A stretch of DNA of 11,769 nt from Methanothrix sp. Its GTDB lineage: Archaea > Halobacteriota > Methanosarcinia > Methanotrichales > Methanotrichaceae. Made by a program: the position numbers and the translations under genes. The stretch's first letter is position 1. Every line of letters begins with the position of its first letter. A model generated the notes under the pieces. The model was not told the origin of the DNA. It saw only the letters and a program-made list of their open reading frames with translations, and did not search any database. This document shows, piece after piece, positions 5,403 through 11,769 of the stretch. The stretch is from positions 1 to 11,769 of the forward strand of contig PMNG01000088.1 in NCBI GenBank assembly GCA_003162615.1. Direction: 5' to 3'.

Positions 5403-7049
5403 ATGAGAAGCGACATTACCAAAGTCGGCGTAGAGCGCGCGCCCCACAGGGCTCTTTTTAAGGCCACTGGCCTAACAGATGAGGAGATAAAGCGCCCCTT
5501 CGTGGGGGTAGTGAACTCCTGGAACGAGTTTATCCCTGGCCATATTCACCTGGACAGGATCGGACAAGCGGTCAAGGCAGGCATACGGACAGCAGGCGGT
5601 GTGCCCTTCGAGTTCCAGACCATAGGTGTCTGCGACGGAATAGCAATGGGCCACGCCGGCATGAGGTACTCATTGCCCAGCCGAGAGCTGATAGAGGACT
5701 CCATTGAGATCATGGTCCAGGCCCACCAGCTCGACGGCCTGGTTATGATCCCGTCCTGCGACAAGATAGCCCCGGGGCACCTCATGGCCGCTGGAAGGCT
5801 GGACCTTCCGACCGTTGTTGTTACCGGGGGGCCCATGCTGCCCGGTTACGCGTGCGACAGGGACCTGGATCTAATCAACGTCTTCGAGGGCTGGCAGTCG
5901 GGAGGCGAATCCCTGGCCGTCCTTGAGGAGATGGCCTGCCCTGGTGCTGGCTCCTGCGCTGGGCTCTTCACTGCGAACACCATGGCCTGTCTGACCGAAG
6001 CCCTTGGCCTGAGCCTTCCTGGATGCGCAACGACTCATGCCGTGGATTCGCGAAAGATAAGGATCGCCAAAAGATCCGGTTCCAAGGTCATGGAGATGAT
6101 AGAATCAGGCCTCACCGCCCGCCATATTGTAACCGACAAGGCAATAGAGAACGCAATACGCGTCGACATGGCCATTGGAGGCTCTACGAACACCGTGCTC
6201 CACATGCCGGCCATAGCCTCCGAGTTTGGACTGAACCTTGATCTTGAAATGTTCGACGAGATGAGCAGGGAGACGCCTCACCTAGTCAACCTTCGGCCCG
6301 GCGGTCCCCATCACATGATAGATCTGGACAGGGCGGGAGGTATACCCGCGATCCTAAGTAGACTGAAGTCGAAGCTGAACCTGGACGCGATGACTGTGAC
6401 TGGTCGCACTCTAGGCCAAGAGATCGCGGACTTCCACCCAATCAACCCAGAGGCTAACGCCAAGGTCATCGCCACTCTTGATTCGCCGGTGCACCCTGAG
6501 GGCGGAATAGCCATCCTATGGGGAAGCCTGGCACCTGAAGGGGCTGTGGTAAAGCAAACTGCTGTTTCAGCGGCAATGCTAAGACACACCGGTCCTGCGG
6601 TCATCTACGACTCAGAAGAGGAGTCCATGAAAGGGATCGTCAACGGTCAAGTGAAGGCTGGAGATGTGGTGATAATCAGGTACGAAGGTCCAAAAGGCGG
6701 TCCCGGCATGAGGGAGACCCTCGCGCCGACGTCGGCCATAGCCGGCGCAGGACTGAGCGAGTCGGTGGCCCTCATCACAGACGGACGGTTCAGTGGCGGA
6801 ACGCGCGGCCCATGTATTGGCCATGTCTCGCCTGAAGCGGCGGTGGGTGGGCCGATTGCCCTGGTCCGAACAGGAGATAAAATCAGCATAGATATTCCGG
6901 GACGGAAGGTCGAGCTTCTGGTGGACCCGGCGGAACTTAAAGAGAGACAGAAATCCTGGAAGCCGCCAAAGCCGAAGTTCACCGGAGGTGTACTGGCCAG
7001 GTACATGAACTCCGTGACCTCGGCCAGCAAGGGCGGAGTGCTCAGATGA
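5403..7049 (+). CDS. ilvD: Dihydroxy-acid dehydratase
   Basis: This enzyme dehydrates 2,3-dihydroxy acids to 2-keto acids in valine, isoleucine and leucine (and pantothenate) synthesis, using an iron-sulfur cluster and magnesium. The 548-residue product shows NEFIPGH (41-47), CDGIAMGHAGM (77-87), SCDK (118-121) with Cys119, GAGSCAG (181-187) with Cys185, GGSTN (259-263) and GRFSGGTRGP (461-470). At the first cluster position it has PGH, not the PCN seen in [2Fe-2S] dehydratases, so it resembles the oxygen-sensitive [4Fe-4S] type; this is an inference. The start is ATG 5403, with GGAGG seven bases upstream. A TTG directly before it would add one residue but fits the spacing less well. The stop overlaps the thpR start as ATGA. 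Confidence 0.96.
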   Translation: MRSDITKVGVERAPHRALFKATGLTDEEIKRPFVGVVNSWNEFIPGHIHLDRIGQAVKAGIRTAGGVPFEFQTIGVCDGIAMGHAGMRYSLPSRELIEDSIEIMVQAHQLDGLVMIPSCDKIAPGHLMAAGRLDLPTVVVTGGPMLPGYACDRDLDLINVFEGWQSGGESLAVLEEMACPGAGSCAGLFTANTMACLTEALGLSLPGCATTHAVDSRKIRIAKRSGSKVMEMIESGLTARHIVTDKAIENAIRVDMAIGGSTNTVLHMPAIASEFGLNLDLEMFDEMSRETPHLVNLRPGGPHHMIDLDRAGGIPAILSRLKSKLNLDAMTVTGRTLGQEIADFHPINPEANAKVIATLDSPVHPEGGIAILWGSLAPEGAVVKQTAVSAAMLRHTGPAVIYDSEEESMKGIVNGQVKAGDVVIIRYEGPKGGPGMRETLAPTSAIAGAGLSESVALITDGRFSGGTRGPCIGHVSPEAAVGGPIALVRTGDKISIDIPGRKVELLVDPAELKERQKSWKPPKPKFTGGVLARYMNSVTSASKGGVLR

Positions 7050-7603
7050 CTGGGTTGAGGTGTTTCGTGGCTGTCGAGCTGCCGAAGAACATGCGCGATG
7101 AGATCAGACTGATTGAGGATGGGCTATGTATGCCCGGATTGCGTTTAGTCAAGCCCGATCTCTGTCACATCACACTGAAGTTTCTGGGGGATGTACCTAC
7201 GCAGAAGATAGGGAAGATCTGCGAAACGCTTCGCTCGGTTCGGGTATCTCCCTTCAACGTCGCAGTCTGCGGAATGGGAGCCTTTCCCGGGAGATCAATC
7301 AGAGTTGTCTGGCTGGGATTGGAAGGTGACTTCTCAGATCTTTTTCGCCAGGTAGAGGACTCACTGAGTCACTTAGGTTTCGAGCGTGAGAGACGAAAGT
7401 TCAGCCCTCACGTCACCCTAGGCAGGGTAGGAAGGCCCTCCCAGGAGTTGTCTGGTCAGATCGCGATCAGGCTAGAGAAGTTTGCCAAAGTCGATTTGGG
7501 AAGCTTCTCTGTGGACCGGTTTTTCCTGAAGAAGAGCACTCTGACCAGGGAGGGTCCCATCTACGAAGACCTCGCCGAGTTCCTTCTGCAACCTCCTGGA
7601 TGA
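7046..7603 (+). CDS. thpR: RNA 2',3'-cyclic phosphodiesterase (2H family)
   Basis: This enzyme hydrolyses the 2',3'-cyclic phosphate left at RNA ends to a 2'-phosphate; bacterial members were formerly called 2'-5' RNA ligase (LigT). The 185-residue product has the two hallmark HxTx motifs, HITL with His41 and Thr43, and HVTL with His122 and Thr124, at the usual spacing. It starts with the typical RCFVAVELP segment. The start overlaps the ilvD stop (ATGA), and a GGAGTG ribosome site (7035-7040) sits inside the ilvD end, five bases before the ATG. The cca gene follows after one base. Pairing with cca points to a role in tRNA or other RNA end processing, perhaps after tRNA splicing. Confidence 0.93.
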   Translation: MTGLRCFVAVELPKNMRDEIRLIEDGLCMPGLRLVKPDLCHITLKFLGDVPTQKIGKICETLRSVRVSPFNVAVCGMGAFPGRSIRVVWLGLEGDFSDLFRQVEDSLSHLGFERERRKFSPHVTLGRVGRPSQELSGQIAIRLEKFAKVDLGSFSVDRFFLKKSTLTREGPIYEDLAEFLLQPPG

Positions 7604-7604
7604 A

Positions 7605-8930
7605 GTGCTGAACACGGTCAGGCCCACTCCGTATGAGAGAGCCGAGCTGAGGATAGCTGCAGACGAAATTCTATCGAAGATCGTTGAGCTTGCCATGTCC
7701 AGAGGTATTGCTTGCCGGCCAATGCTGGTCGGATCCGTATCCCGATCCACATGGCTTGCCGGAGACCACGACCTGGACATATTCTTGGCAGTTCCCGAAG
7801 ATGCCGACTTAGCTGAAGCTCTGGAGCTAGCCAGATCAGTAGCCCCTGTACACGAGGAGAAGTACGCAGAGCATGCTTACATCCATGCCAAAATAAACGG
7901 CTTCGATGTGGATCTAGTGCCCTGTTATCTCCTAAAGGACGCTTCCCGGATCAAGTCAGCTGTGGACAGGACCCCCTTCCATACTAAATATGTGTCCGAA
8001 AGGGTAAAAGGACTAGAGGATGAGGTTTTGCTACTGAAGCAGTTCATGAAGGGAATAGGAGTATACGGATCTGAGTTAAAAGTGGGTGGCTTTTCTGGCT
8101 ATCTCTCTGAGCTGCTTGTCCTGCGGTACGGCTCTTTTCCGGTCGTCCTGGAGTGTGCATCCTCCTGGCGGCCCGGTGAAACTATAGACCTGGAGGCTCA
8201 CTCCACAACCTCCCATCAGGATCCTCTTATTGTAGTAGACCCCGTGGACCCAAATAGAAATGTGGCCGCTGCACTGACACTGAATAGGATGTTCCAGTTC
8301 ACCGCCGCAGCCCGCTGCTTCCTGAAAGAGCCTGATACGACGTTCTTCTTTCCCCCGGACCAGAAGCCGATTTCAGACGAAGACTTATTGAAACAGATAC
8401 AAGAAAGAGGAAGCACACTCCTGCTGCTGGATTTTGAGGCACCTCCAATGGTGGAGGACGTGATCTTCCCTCAGCTCAGAAAGGCAGAGGAGTCCATCCG
8501 AGCCATGTTCAAGAGAAACGGCTTCTCGGTGCTCCGCAGCGACGTGGACTGCCATCCTGTAAACGGTATCACCCGGGCCAGGATGCTGTTTGAGTTGGAT
8601 GTTTGGGAGTTGCCTCGGATCATCAGACGCCAGGGACCACCTATCTGGGAAGCAGAGCACTTATCCAGGTTTCTATCTTCGCACCCCAAGCCATCATCAG
8701 GGCCTTACATCGAGGATGGAAGGGCAATTGTAGAGATACAAAGGAAATATACTAGAGCATCGGATCTGCTGGAAAAAGAAGTTGGCACTCTTTCATTAGG
8801 AAGACACCTGACCATGCAGGTCCAGAAAGGGCACGATATATATGTGGGTTCCGAGCTGGTCCAAGTTAAGGATCAGGGATTCAGGACTTTTATGGCAGGA
8901 TATCTGGTTGCCAGATTCAGGATGTGCTGA
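7605..8930 (+). CDS. cca: CCA-adding enzyme, archaeal class I tRNA nucleotidyltransferase
   Basis: This enzyme builds or repairs the 3' CCA of tRNAs without a nucleic acid template. The 441-residue length matches archaeal class I enzymes. The nucleotidyltransferase signature is clear: GS (43-44), then GDHDLDIF (53-60), with Asp56 and Asp58 as metal-binding carboxylates, and Asp103 in VDLVPCY (102-108) as the third. The usual enzyme from Archaeoglobus has Glu at the first of these positions; Asp is a conservative change. Middle and tail domains follow with no break. The GTG start at 7605 is one base after the thpR stop and no independent ribosome site is obvious, so coupled translation is likely. 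The tRNA-Glu in this window lacks encoded CCA and is an expected substrate. Confidence 0.95.
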   Translation: MLNTVRPTPYERAELRIAADEILSKIVELAMSRGIACRPMLVGSVSRSTWLAGDHDLDIFLAVPEDADLAEALELARSVAPVHEEKYAEHAYIHAKINGFDVDLVPCYLLKDASRIKSAVDRTPFHTKYVSERVKGLEDEVLLLKQFMKGIGVYGSELKVGGFSGYLSELLVLRYGSFPVVLECASSWRPGETIDLEAHSTTSHQDPLIVVDPVDPNRNVAAALTLNRMFQFTAAARCFLKEPDTTFFFPPDQKPISDEDLLKQIQERGSTLLLLDFEAPPMVEDVIFPQLRKAEESIRAMFKRNGFSVLRSDVDCHPVNGITRARMLFELDVWELPRIIRRQGPPIWEAEHLSRFLSSHPKPSSGPYIEDGRAIVEIQRKYTRASDLLEKEVGTLSLGRHLTMQVQKGHDIYVGSELVQVKDQGFRTFMAGYLVARFRMC

Positions 8931-8944
8931 TCATCTTGATTAGG

Positions 8945-9961
8945 CTATCTAAAGCAGCTCCAGTAGGCGCTCTGCACTTTCTTCACCTCTTCTATCCTCT
9001 TGGCAATACTTGGGTCCACACCCTTTATATTGGGCACCACACCCTGGAAGGCCTTAATCTCGGCCACAACCGCCTCAGCCTGAGCCTCTAAGTTATAGCC
9101 CCCTTCCAGGGTAGCAGCTAATCCACCCTGGCAGCAGATATCAGCTATCTCTTTAACAACGCCAGCCATAGCGCCAAAGCCGGCGGAGGTTAGTTTCATG
9201 CCGCCCAGAGGGTCTGCTCTGTGAGGATCATGGCCGGCGGATACTAGGACTATATCAGGCTTGAACTCCAGTGCAACAGGTTTCAGTATCTCTCTGAATG
9301 CCATGAGGATTCCCTCGTCACCTGTTCCCGATGGAAGAGGAACGTTGACCTTGGTGCCTTCTGCACCTTCAGTTCCTACATCGGTCATGCGACCGGTGCC
9401 AGGGTAGTGGGGAAACTGGTGGGTGGAGAAGTACATCACCATTTTATCGGAGTAGAATATGGCATTGGTGCCGTTGCCATGATGTACATCCCAGTCCACA
9501 ATGAGGATTTTCTTTAACCCCTGGGCTTGGGCATGCCGGGCGGCAATAGCCACGTTATTGAATATACAGAACCCCATCCCACGATTGGGCATGGCATGAT
9601 GGCCGGGGGGCCGTACAAGGGCAAAGGCGCAGTCGAAGCCGTCTATTACTGCGTCCACGGCCGCGATGGTGCCGCCTGCGGCCATCAAGGCAGCATCGTA
9701 GGAAGCCCTGGAGAGGACGGTGTCAAGGTCGAGGTGCCCTCCGCCCTGCTCACAGATTGACTTTACCTGATCAATGTACCTGTGTTCGTGGACCGCAGCT
9801 ACTTGGTCTACGGTGGCCTGCTTTGGAGTTATGAACTCCACTTTAAGGTCTTCCGAATGGATCTTATCCAGGATGGCAGTGAGCCTCTCTTTTCTTTCCG
9901 GATGGGAGCCGGTATCGTGTTGGAGATAGATTGGATGGTAAACTACGCCAGTGGGTTTCAT
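8945..9961 (-). CDS. Histone deacetylase family protein (AcuC/acetylpolyamine amidohydrolase type)
   Basis: This is a zinc-dependent amide hydrolase that removes acetyl groups, with protein lysines, Alba-type chromatin proteins or acetylpolyamines as possible substrates in archaea. The 338-residue product starts MKPTGVVYHP. It carries PERKERL (21-27), the His pair in PGHHA (119-123), DWDVHHGNGT (156-165) with zinc ligands Asp158 and His160, GHDPH (243-247) with the third ligand Asp245, and the catalytic Tyr289 in EGGYN (286-290). All key residues are present, so it should be active. The start is uncertain: ATGs at 9985 and 10024 are in frame and would add 8 or 21 residues, and none has a good ribosome site. 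I chose 9961 because the family usually begins there. The 3' end is 14 bp from cca, convergent. Confidence 0.9.
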   Translation of the reverse strand: MKPTGVVYHPIYLQHDTGSHPERKERLTAILDKIHSEDLKVEFITPKQATVDQVAAVHEHRYIDQVKSICEQGGGHLDLDTVLSRASYDAALMAAGGTIAAVDAVIDGFDCAFALVRPPGHHAMPNRGMGFCIFNNVAIAARHAQAQGLKKILIVDWDVHHGNGTNAIFYSDKMVMYFSTHQFPHYPGTGRMTDVGTEGAEGTKVNVPLPSGTGDEGILMAFREILKPVALEFKPDIVLVSAGHDPHRADPLGGMKLTSAGFGAMAGVVKEIADICCQGGLAATLEGGYNLEAQAEAVVAEIKAFQGVVPNIKGVDPSIAKRIEEVKKVQSAYWSCFR

Positions 9962-10002
9962 ATGGGATTCTAGGTTAGCATGCATACGTGAAAATAGTTT
10001 CC

Positions 10003-10019
10003 ACCAAAGGAGGTTTGGT
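10003..10019. repeat. Perfect inverted repeat with GGAGG/CCTCC loop near the deacetylase start
   Basis: ACCAAA (10003-10008) and TTTGGT (10014-10019) surround five bases. In the deacetylase transcript the loop would read CCUCC, the same as the anti-ribosome-site core of 16S rRNA. It lies upstream of the preferred start at 9961. Confidence 0.45.
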
Positions 10020-10073
10020 CTCATTCATAGTTTGTGACATTATTCCAGCCATGAATTGCTTTGCTCATTTATC

Positions 10074-10081
10074 TTTATATA
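10074..10081 (-). promoter_or_regulatory. Likely TATA box of the deacetylase gene
   Basis: The minus strand reads TATATAAA within GAATATATAAAG. The predicted start near 10050 gives a leader of about 90 bases to the ATG at 9961, or about 26 bases to the alternative ATG at 10024. Confidence 0.45.
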
Positions 10082-10301
10082 TTCATTTAGTAAAATATAT
10101 TATGTTTTTATACCTATAACCCATGCAAGCTGGTCAAAATAGTTGTCCGAGAGATTAAGCATTAAAGAGGCATAGGACAAAGTATTTTTATTCACATGAC
10201 GCTCTCTCACCGCGCAACCTTTGATGCATAGAGATATGATTCAAAAATGGGATCAAAGGACCAAAAAAGATATAATAGGGAAATACTCTATCACTACCCA
10301 A

Positions 10302-10319
10302 TAATCCCTTATGGGATTA
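10302..10319 (+). repeat. Perfect 7-bp hairpin before an unused strong ribosome site
   Basis: TAATCCC (10302-10308) and GGGATTA (10313-10319) are separated by TTAT. The hairpin is followed at once by GGAGGGTGAT (10320-10329) and an ATG directly followed by a TAG stop (10328-10333). Confidence 0.55.
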
Positions 10320-10333
10320 GGAGGGTGATGTAG

Positions 10334-10341
10334 CTATATAC
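10334..10341 (+). promoter_or_regulatory. Candidate TATA box of the S-layer gene
   Basis: CTATATAC would start transcription near 10362, giving a leader of about 135 bases. Other TATA-like runs upstream, such as GATATAATAG near 10270 and TTTTTATAC near 10105, are alternatives that would give longer leaders. Confidence 0.35.
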
Positions 10342-10379
10342 ACGTCTGAGAGTCGCCAGTTAGAGCTAGCGGTGCCAAG

Positions 10380-10487
10380 ATGAGGGGTGCCATTACCTGC
10401 GGCATGGCGATCGAGGACCTTATTCGGGGAATAGTTATAGGAATATCAGACTGTATGTTGCAAACCGTATTCCGAAAGGGAAAATAG
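10380..10487 (+). CDS. Possible 35-residue leader ORF upstream of the S-layer gene
   Basis: ATG at 10380 opens the frame MRGAITCGMAIEDLIRGIVI, which continues GISDCMLQTVFRKGK and stops with TAG at 10485-10487. The last base of the stop is the first G of the S-layer GGAGGT ribosome site. A GGTG lies five bases before the ATG, a weak ribosome site. The peptide alternates hydrophobic and charged residues, has two Cys and ends basic. No family is recognised. It could be a regulatory leader peptide or chance; there is no independent support. Confidence 0.25.
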   Translation: MRGAITCGMAIEDLIRGIVIGISDCMLQTVFRKGK

Positions 10488-10492
10488 GAGGT
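10487..10492 (+). promoter_or_regulatory. Ribosome binding site of the S-layer gene
   Basis: GGAGGT lies six bases before the ATG at 10499, a perfect core match. It sets the start codon of the S-layer precursor. Confidence 0.8.
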
Positions 10493-10498
10493 TAAAAG

Positions 10499-11769
10499 AT
10501 GAAAAAGTTGACCGCAATTATGCTCACAGCGATGATGGTTTTCCTCGCAACCGCGGTGGTTGTAACCGCGCAAGAAGTTGACGTGAGGGGAACGGTTACA
10601 AACGTGGGCGTGAACCAGTTCACCTGGGACAACTCCAGCTTCGCTGGATTCTACTATGATATAGACAAAAACCTTGGCGCTGAAACGTTAACCTTCAGGT
10701 TAACTGCTCCCACCGCAACGGGTGCAACGCTGAGCGACCAGCCGGATGCTAACAACGTCAGAGGCGTGGTTTACGAGACCAAAGCCCAGCTCAAGACCTT
10801 CAAGTACAAGCCTTGGGGCCAGTATGACGTTATTGGGTTCCTCGCAGACAAGTACTTCGCCGCATACGATCCGAATGTAACCGCGGACGTAACCAACGCA
10901 GGGGCGAAAGTAGCCTACCTCTACGACGCATCCAAGAACAGGAACCTCATGACAAACGAGCAGATCAGCAAGGTTCTAGTCGATGACAACACCGAGCAGA
11001 CCATCACCTCGGCCAACCCACTCAAGCTCGAAGAGGGCTACCAGTTGGCCATCAAGTCTGTCGATGTCAAGGGCAACAAGGCCTACCTCGAGCTGTCCAA
11101 GAACGGACAGGTCGTTGACAGCGCAGTAGTTCAGCCGTCCATCGATAACGCCAAAATGGGAGACCAAACGTACTACTATAAGACTTCTCTCGGCGAGACC
11201 ACTGACATCATCCAGATAGCGGTTCACTTCAAGAACGCCTTCGCTGGAACCGACACCAACATCGCTACAGTCGACGGAGAGTTCCAGATATCCGACACAG
11301 TGACCCCGCTCAAGTCTGAGCAGGCTTACGACAAGATGTCCATCAGGAACGTTGATGCTACCGGCATGACCGTCACCATGGACAACAAGGACAACCAGAT
11401 TACCCTCAGCAAGAACAAGGACGTCGTCCTGATGCAGAACGTCCACATCAAGACTGCCGACCAGGATGGCACAGCCGCTACGCCACTAAGGTACTATATA
11501 TACAAGGCACTCACCGCCCCCGGCTCGTACCAGCTGCGCGGTACAGTCTCCAATGTCATGCAGAACCAGGTTACCTGGGATAACTCCACGTTCTCTGGAT
11601 TCTACTACGATATAGACAAGAACCTCGGTGCTGAAACATTAACCTTCAGGCCGACCCAAGCTACCGCCACGGGTGCTACCCTCAGCGATCAAACAGATGC
11701 CAATAACAATAGAGGTGTAGTTTACCAGACCAGTGCTCAGCTCAAGGCCTTTAAGTACAAGGCTTGGGG
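10499..11769 (+). CDS. Probable S-layer glycoprotein with tandem domains, N-terminal part
   Basis: The frame runs open for 423 codons plus two bases to the right edge. It begins with a signal peptide, MKKLTAIMLTAMMVFLATAV, with likely cleavage after Ala24. The mature part starts with QEVDVRGTV. A first domain (about 26-340) is followed by a second copy from about 343; WDNSSF at 43-48 recurs as WDNSTF at 360-365 and the YYDIDKNLGAETLTF stretch repeats 317 residues later. This resembles the duplicated S-layer domain proteins of Methanosarcinales (TIGR01567/PF07752 type), an assignment by memory of the family. Possible N-glycosylation sites are N45, N126 and N362. The protein should be exported and form or join the cell envelope lattice; the C-terminal anchor lies outside the window. 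Strong GGAGGT upstream fits high expression. Confidence 0.85.
   Translation, partial: MKKLTAIMLTAMMVFLATAVVVTAQEVDVRGTVTNVGVNQFTWDNSSFAGFYYDIDKNLGAETLTFRLTAPTATGATLSDQPDANNVRGVVYETKAQLKTFKYKPWGQYDVIGFLADKYFAAYDPNVTADVTNAGAKVAYLYDASKNRNLMTNEQISKVLVDDNTEQTITSANPLKLEEGYQLAIKSVDVKGNKAYLELSKNGQVVDSAVVQPSIDNAKMGDQTYYYKTSLGETTDIIQIAVHFKNAFAGTDTNIATVDGEFQISDTVTPLKSEQAYDKMSIRNVDATGMTVTMDNKDNQITLSKNKDVVLMQNVHIKTADQDGTAATPLRYYIYKALTAPGSYQLRGTVSNVMQNQVTWDNSTFSGFYYDIDKNLGAETLTFRPTQATATGATLSDQTDANNNRGVVYQTSAQLKAFKYKAW

Larger units (their letters stand above)
10025..10498. other. Intergenic region and leader upstream of the S-layer gene
   Basis: The left part (10060-10120) is very AT-rich with several TATA-like runs usable on either strand. 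The right part has a perfect TAATCCC/GGGATTA hairpin (10302-10319), a strong ribosome-site sequence followed by ATG-TAG (10320-10333), a TATA-like CTATATAC (10334-10341), and a possible 35-codon ORF ending at the S-layer ribosome site. A 26-codon frame beginning at the ATG near 10224 has no ribosome site and is doubtful. Confidence 0.5.

Noticed and set aside
10005..10118. GGAGGTTTGG on the plus strand as a gene start
   Set aside because: The only following frame starts with TTG and ends after roughly 34 codons of low-complexity AT-rich sequence.
10334..10573. Minus-strand 79-residue open frame across the S-layer leader and start
   Set aside because: It is antisense to the S-layer signal peptide and ribosome site and has no ribosome site or motif of its own.
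10976..11446. Minus-strand 156-residue open frame inside the S-layer gene
   Set aside because: It is the antisense shadow of codons rich in GAC, AAC and GTC; its Val/Leu/Asp/Gly-rich composition is the expected mirror of the S-layer frame.
1..11769. CRISPR arrays, insertion sequences, phage genes or defence systems
   Set aside because: No regularly spaced repeats, transposase-like proteins, terminal inverted repeats or target duplications were seen.

Overview
The window most likely comes from a methanogenic archaeon of the order Methanosarcinales, plausibly Methanothrix (Methanosaeta) or a close relative. The indications are a eukaryote-type ribosomal protein S6e, a geranylgeranyl reductase of archaeal lipid synthesis, a class I (archaeal) CCA-adding enzyme, archaeal TATA boxes with GGAGGT ribosome sites, tRNAs of archaeal type, frequent AGG/AGA/ATA codons, and a secreted protein with tandem domains that resembles the duplicated-domain S-layer proteins of Methanosarcinales. 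The genus is an inference. No phage, transposon, CRISPR or defence genes were seen.

Layout. At 1-145 (-) is the start of a small secreted protein, cut by the window edge. It is preceded by an unusually long leader of about 260 nt (146-408), full of hairpins, with a TATA box at 430-437. An AT-rich stretch without a convincing gene (438-1056) follows. Next are tRNA-Glu (1057-1131, -) and tRNA-Gln (1262-1337, -), which archaea charge with the same glutamyl-tRNA synthetase. After a non-coding stretch come rps6e (1673-2074, +) and, converging on it, a two-gene minus-strand operon: a sodium:solute symporter (3317-5221) and a geranylgeranyl reductase (2163-3320), overlapping by four bases.

A divergent intergenic region (5222-5402) carries facing promoters for the symporter and for a plus-strand operon ilvD - thpR - cca (5403-8930). 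This joins branched-chain amino acid synthesis to two RNA-end enzymes: a 2',3'-cyclic phosphodiesterase and the CCA-adding enzyme. The cca gene converges with a histone-deacetylase-family gene (8945-9961, -) across 14 bp. The right end holds a 537-bp region between the deacetylase start and the S-layer start, with hairpins and a possible leader ORF, followed by the first 424 codons of a probable S-layer glycoprotein (10499-11769, +). That gene runs off the edge just after its second domain repeat begins.

Most of the window is housekeeping. The parts least explained by known genes are the structured leader at 146-408, which has stems that could switch near the ribosome site; the S-layer leader with its candidate upstream ORF; and the coupling of a membrane transporter to a lipid reductase.
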